This document shows, in pieces, positions 59,859 through 64,000 of a stretch of 64,000 nt of DNA. Below the pieces are notes generated by a model that worked only from the letters and a program-made list of their open reading frames with translations, searched no databases and had not been told where the DNA came from. Position 1 is the stretch's first letter. Each line of letters starts with the position of its first letter. Source of the DNA: Oidiodendron maius Zn. Its lineage: Eukaryota > Ascomycota > Leotiomycetes > Myxotrichaceae. A program made the translations under genes and the position numbers. The DNA lies in the NCBI GenBank assembly GCA_000827325.1, contig KN832871.1, forward strand, positions 620,001 to 684,000, read 5' to 3'.

Positions 59859-61618
59859 ATGGATCACAAACCATCGGGTAGTACATTGCCGTGGGCCGAA
59901 CCCCCATGGTACGTAGCTTCTTGCCGCATACCCATTCCCCTCGAAGAGGCATTCCATGCTGATTGCCATATATGACAGGTACACGGGCCACCCATCTCCA
60001 TACTACAATGAAAGTCATGTAAAACTCCGTGGTTTTGTTAGAAAGTGGGTTGAGGATGTATGCATTCTTTAGCATTTAGCTGGGTCGCGTTCACTAATGG
60101 CCCAACTAGAACGTCGCGGAGCATGTTGAAGAGTGGGAAAGGCAGGGCATAGTTCCAGATGAAGCGTACCAAAAATTCGCAAGAGATGGTTTTATCGTTC
60201 CAATGGCCTGCGGCAATAGTATCCCAAAGGAGTTTTCCAACTATCCGATTGTTGCGGGGATCAAGGCGGAAGACTGGAATGGTTTTCACGACTTGGTTAT
60301 GTGGGATGAGATCTTTCGCGGGGCACAATCCATCTCAAGTGCCTTTGTTGGACTGGTTAGTAGTTTGAACGCATGGAAATTCGGAAGCAATTCTCATGAA
60401 TCCTCCAGGTTGTCGGAGCACCTCCTCTTAAAATGTATGCATCGCCAACTTTACAAGCCAGGTAAGTAGACGCATAAAACTTGAATTTCTGCTGCTATTC
60501 TAACCTGAATAGGGTCTTGCCGGAAATTCTCACGGGGCAAAAGAGAATGTGTCTTGCCATCACTGAGCCATCAGCCGGTTCAGATGTGAAGAATATACAA
60601 ACCACGGCTGAAAAGACCGCTGATGGCAAGTATTACATAGTCAATGGCGAAAAGAAGATAAGTTATTCCTCCCTCAGTATGATAACTATGCTGACATACT
60701 TTACTGGATAACCAACGGAATGTTTTCTGACTACTTTATGGTCTGGTTCCTATCATATGTTTCGACTTTAGTAATGCTGACTCCGTTCAGACAACAGTGC
60801 GTACTGGCGGACCTGGCCCGGCCGGCATGTCCATGCTGTTGATACCTCGACTTCCGGGTCTCAAAACGCGCAAGATCGAAATCGGCGCCGGGGGGATGGG
60901 AGCTACAACGTACGTTACGTTCGAAGACGTTAAAGTCCCAGTTGAATACCTTGTCGGACAAGAGGGACTAGGCTTCAAATATACCATGTCAAACTTCAAT
61001 CACGAGCGACTATTCATGGCCTTTCAAGCTGTGAGAAGTGCTCGAACCTGTCTTATGGATGCCATGGTCTGGTGTCTGAAACGAGAGACGTTTGGGCAAA
61101 AGCTTATCGAGCAGCCGGTCGTGAGGCACAAATTTGGACATATGGCGAGACAGGTCGATGCTTTGCAGGCCTGGATGGAAAGTATCATTTACGAACTGGA
61201 TCATTTGAGCCATGCTAAGGGTGCGTCACTTGTGAGAATATTAGTTTAAGCTTATATGAAATAGGATCACAACTCCTCGGTGGTGCTACTGGATTGTTGA
61301 AAGTTCAGGCAGGCATCGTGATTAAATACGTCTCTGATGAGTGCGTGAAACTCATGGGCGGGTTAGTATACGGTATCCGCTAGAACAAATGATTTCCTAC
61401 TAATCGCCCGCAGCCTCGGATTGACAAAGACTGGCCAAGGAGCTAGAATTGAGGCTATTTCGCGTGGTGCGAATGCTTTCCTTGTACCAGGTAAGTCGTT
61501 CAAACTCTATGACAGAGTATGGCTAATAGATGCAGGTGGCTCCGAAGATATTCTGTTAGATTTGGGCGTGAGAGAAGCTCTGAAACTTAGCTTTAAGGCA
61601 GAGAAAGCGAGGTTGTAA
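59859..61618 (+). CDS. Acyl-CoA dehydrogenase family protein
   Basis: Ten exons (59859-59908, 59979-60057, 60110-60355, 60409-60461, 60513-60657, 60705-60740, 60791-61220, 61265-61361, 61414-61490, 61536-61618) sum to exactly 431 residues. The helical N-terminal domain (PYYNESHVKLRGFVRKWVED) is followed by the FAD/substrate signature CLAITEPSAGSDVKNIQTTA and GEKKWITNGMFSDYF. The C-terminal domain has RETFGQKLIEQPVVRHKFG, LMGGLGLTKTGQGARIEAI and PGGSEDILLDLGVREAL, where the Glu of GGSED is at the catalytic-base position of this subfamily. No mitochondrial targeting or peroxisomal SKL-type signal is obvious. Members oxidise acyl-CoA thioesters with FAD in fatty-acid or amino-acid degradation or in secondary pathways. 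Intron 5 (60658-60704) begins with AT and ends with AC; without it the WITNG motif is lost. Confidence 0.92.
60658..60704 (+). other. AT-AC spliceosomal intron (U2-type) in the acyl-CoA dehydrogenase gene
   Basis: A 47-nt intron whose donor is ATAAGT and whose acceptor ends TTTAC, with a CTGAC branch motif 10 nt before the 3' end. Removal joins GEKK to WITNG in frame, restoring a motif conserved across acyl-CoA dehydrogenases. No GT-AG choice in the neighbourhood keeps both frame and motif. The donor lacks the U12 consensus (ATATCCTT), so it is a U2-type AT-AC intron. Confidence 0.8.
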
Positions 61619-63193
61619 GTCCATGGATAACCTTGACGTGGAGCAGATGTGCCCGGAGCCACCGGGTAAAGTCACAACAATTCATAGACTTTGAGAGTAA
61701 AGCCTAGTTATAGTTGGATCCGTGGCATTGATAATAAATCACTCTATCGCTCGATAAGTCATCTATAAAGCTGCTGCTTGATGGTCATCTACTAAAGTAT
61801 TTGGATTGGCTTTGTCGTTAACTCCTAATGCTTCTAACTTTGTCTATAGTGAACGATTTGCCTAGATTAAGTTTAAGTACTCTTGAAAATTAGTGACAAG
61901 ATTCAGTAGGATAGAGGCTGTAGTGAGGATAGTGAACTGAGGCTTTAGCCATCTTATAGTCGAGTGAGTGGCCGTAATCAAAACTTCTCTACAAGGCCTA
62001 GATACCTCTTAATATCTTGGTCATGATATTATATAGAAGCTTCATTACTACTGGGAGCATGAATCATGGACTGTAAGCCTGGATGTTATACGGAAGACTG
62101 ACATGCATTTCTCATTTGCTTCCACTTGCTTCACACATGCCAATGTAGACTGATCGGCGATCGTTTTACTGTGATCAGAAAGGGCGGCAAACATAGTAAT
62201 GCATTAGCATAAAAGGGGAGACTTGGCTCCATCCGTCCGTGCACGCTCTTCCCGTAAGTGAAAGGAATTCTGTTGTAAATTCCGAGGTTGCATTGGCAGG
62301 AGGACAACAAGACTAGTGGCCATACACTTGCATCCTCAGGTAAGTTCTATATGGAACGGAAGTCATAAACGGATGATCGACTTGGTCCTCCACAATTTTT
62401 TATTTATATCTTGCCCTGGGATCTTCAGAGTAGATTTTGCCTATGGTTCGCTGTAACACATCCTGGATTGCAATAATATTCGCTGCCCAAACTAGTAGCC
62501 TCGTTCCGCACACGGGCAATGCGGGATACAGCAAAGATAGACAGCAAGTCTCAAAATTTAAGACCCTGAGATTCGCAGATCGAATATTCGGCCAGCAGAG
62601 ATCCTAGAATATGCTCTTACAAATATTGGAGAACTGCATGCTGCTAGATATAGTAAGCTTCTAGCTTCTTAAAACGATTGGGTTACATTAATGAGCACCT
62701 ATCTACGGGAGCCCGTTTGGCAGTTAAGCCAAAAGCTATGCATCTTGCATTAGGAGTATGTTATCTTACTCTAATTTATATAGAAAATACTAATCTTAGG
62801 TTTAGCCTCATCAATATCGGAGGAGATCTCCATTGTTACTAAAGGGCTATCTGTCTCTATATCATCTAGCATCTAGATGATAATGAAAGCAACTTCTTTC
62901 TATACGTTAGTCAGAGTACAAATCTAGCAAAGCGGCCATCTAATTATATAAATCCGTTATTTAGAATAAAACACCCTAGCCTTCACTATTATGTCTGGGA
63001 TTCACGTCCTAGAAATCTCTCGGCGTTTGTTGTCCTCGCATATCTAGACGATATTGGACCTATCAATACCTCAATTGGCACCAAGTTAGTTATAGGCATA
63101 GATGATCAGCTCAAGATGAATATCGTAAAACTCTCTGCGGCGCTTATCTTTTAGACCTTGCTAGAACGCAAACTTAGCAAATAAGACTTACAT

Positions 63194-63295
63194 AGATCCG
63201 ATGACGATTGTTAAGAGATAACAATAGGGATCCAACAACAATTGTTAAGAGATTACAACATGGATCCGATAACGATTGTTAAGAGACAGCAAAAT
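63194..63295. repeat. 34-bp tandem repeat, three copies
   Basis: Three head-to-tail copies starting at 63194, 63228 and 63262, each built on RGATCCRAYRACRATTGTTA followed by AGAGAT-like sequence. The copies differ by a few, mostly C/T or G/A, substitutions. The array abuts the stop of a small minus-strand frame. Confidence 0.85.
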
Positions 63296-63497
63296 TTAAG
63301 AGACGGGTATACTCCTGGATGGCGGGCATATCGGAAGGCAAGGGCTTCCTAATCGGGCGGTTGGGAAGATCATCTCCCGAAGGAGTGGCCTCTACGAACA
63401 GACTCGATCCGACTGTAGTGGCAGATCCGGTCTTGGTAGGCGTGTTGGCTACTCCTGCCATCTCGACATCGCTCTGCTTGGCAGACGAGCGTGGCAT
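63279..63497 (-). CDS. Short hypothetical ORF, possibly a truncated gene fragment
   Basis: A 72-codon frame with ATG at 63497 (MPRSSAKQSDVEMAGVANTP ...) ending inside the third copy of the 34-bp repeat. The composition (Ser/Thr/Pro-rich start, then RPIRKPLPSDMPAIQEYTRL) looks more protein-like than random frames nearby, and GC is higher than the flanks. It may be the 5' remnant of a gene or mobile-element gag-like frame truncated at the repeats. No family is recognised. Confidence 0.25.
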   Translation of the reverse strand: MPRSSAKQSDVEMAGVANTPTKTGSATTVGSSLFVEATPSGDDLPNRPIRKPLPSDMPAIQEYTRLLNFAVS

Positions 63498-63691
63498 CCT
63501 TCTTCTATTCCCCTCTCTTGCTCCCTACCCATGTCTTCGTCCCGGTGCAGAAGAGTCCGATCTTGATCTTCGCGCATCCAGATTGGGACGTGCTAGGCAT
63601 TGATTATATAAGACTGTTTGATTCTTGCTATTGTACACCTTGACGGCCACAGAAGAGCCTAGTAACAATACCGAAAATATTTTAGGACATT

Positions 63692-63931
63692 CTAGCATCT
63701 GTTAAGAGGCTCCATCCTGCTCTCTGTCTCGTAAGAGCCCAAGATTGGCGACTTCACCATAAGATCTTCGCGGGTCACGCCGCTTGGCTCACCGATTTGC
63801 TTAGGGAAGTCGACGCTAGAGAGGAATTCTGCATTAGAAAACTTATTTCTTACTGTCAAAACATAGGTGCATTGTATCAGGCGATTGTTTCGTTGGGTGT
63901 CTGTCTCCATAGTTCCAAAGTCTTTTTCCAT
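63692..63931 (-). CDS. Short hypothetical ORF near the right edge
   Basis: A 79-codon frame (MEKDFGTMETDTQRNNRLIQ ...), hydrophilic, with no motif. The ATG is directly preceded by an in-frame TAG that could equally be a 3' splice site, so this may be an exon of a gene starting outside the window or a chance frame. Confidence 0.2.
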   Translation of the reverse strand: MEKDFGTMETDTQRNNRLIQCTYVLTVRNKFSNAEFLSSVDFPKQIGEPSGVTREDLMVKSPILGSYETESRMEPLNRC

Positions 63932-64000
63932 CTAAAGCAATATGCAACCACGATGACGTCCTTTTTTTATCCGTAGCTGTTCTTTAGAGTCACCTTCTTG

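Larger units (their letters stand above)
61619..64000. other. AT-rich gene-poor right end with possible degenerate repeat DNA
   Basis: 2.4 kb to the window edge. From about 61640 to 63190 the sequence is rich in TA steps (many CTAG, TATA and ATAT words) and has stop codons in all frames, like repeat DNA decayed by repeat-induced point mutation. A 34-bp tandem repeat follows at 63194-63295. Short minus-strand frames at 63279-63497 and 63692-63931 are the only open stretches. No transposase or reverse-transcriptase motif is readable. Confidence 0.4.

Noticed and set aside
26321-64000. A secondary-metabolite or other specialised gene cluster in the accessory half
   Set aside because: No polyketide synthase, peptide synthetase, terpene cyclase, P450 or pathway-specific zinc-cluster regulator is readable. 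The transporters, GH16 and acyl-CoA dehydrogenase are scattered with long spacers.
1-64000. CRISPR arrays, rRNA genes, intact transposons, telomeric repeats
   Set aside because: None seen. The only arrays are short simple repeats and one 34-bp tandem repeat; no reverse transcriptase, integrase or transposase motif is readable.

Overview
This 64 kb window is nuclear DNA of a filamentous ascomycete (Pezizomycotina). The signs are many short spliceosomal introns (mostly 45-70 nt, CTAAC/CTGAC branch motifs close to the 3' site), fungal orthologues such as SomA/Flo8, Rrp7, Gis2 and Bet3, and lineage families such as Egh16-like secreted proteins and DUF3433 membrane proteins. The gene mix suggests a plant-associated or saprotrophic member, perhaps Leotiomycetes, but the class is an inference. 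Coordinates were spliced by hand; for almost every multi-exon gene the summed exon length is a multiple of three and the product matches its family end to end.

Housekeeping half (1-26 kb). The order is: the 5' part of a SomA/Flo8 LisH regulator (-, runs off the left edge), TRAPP subunit Bet3 (-), U5 snRNP 40 kDa WD40 protein (+), a two-pass membrane protein with PPxY motifs (+), the zinc-knuckle protein Gis2/CNBP (+), meiotic recombinase Dmc1 (+, 13 exons), rRNA-processing protein Rrp7 (+), a Dal5-like anion:cation symporter (-), ribosomal protein uL18/Rpl5 (+), a 1,191-residue leucine-rich-repeat protein (+) and a small single-pass membrane protein (-).

Accessory half (26-64 kb). A 4.8 kb gene-free stretch precedes a sugar transporter (+). 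Then come an Egh16-like secreted protein (-), a tandem DUF427 protein (+), a SET-domain protein with an apparent signal peptide (-) and a second, related sugar transporter (-). After another gene-poor stretch come a secreted GH16 glucanase (-), an amino-acid permease (-), a conserved fungal protein of unknown function (+), a 1,627-residue DUF3433 membrane protein (-) and a 10-exon acyl-CoA dehydrogenase (+). The right end is AT-rich and gene-poor, with a 34-bp tandem repeat.

The accessory genes do not form an obvious biosynthetic cluster. They read as nutrient uptake and cell-surface or secreted functions (sugar, amino-acid and organic-anion transport, glucan hydrolysis, Egh16-like). The most unusual signals are in splicing: a U2-type AT-AC intron in the acyl-CoA dehydrogenase gene, two GC-AG introns with atypical donors (BET3 and GIS2), a 9-nt microexon in BET3, and an RPL5 first exon that is only the start codon. 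I found no RNA genes, CRISPR arrays or intact transposons.
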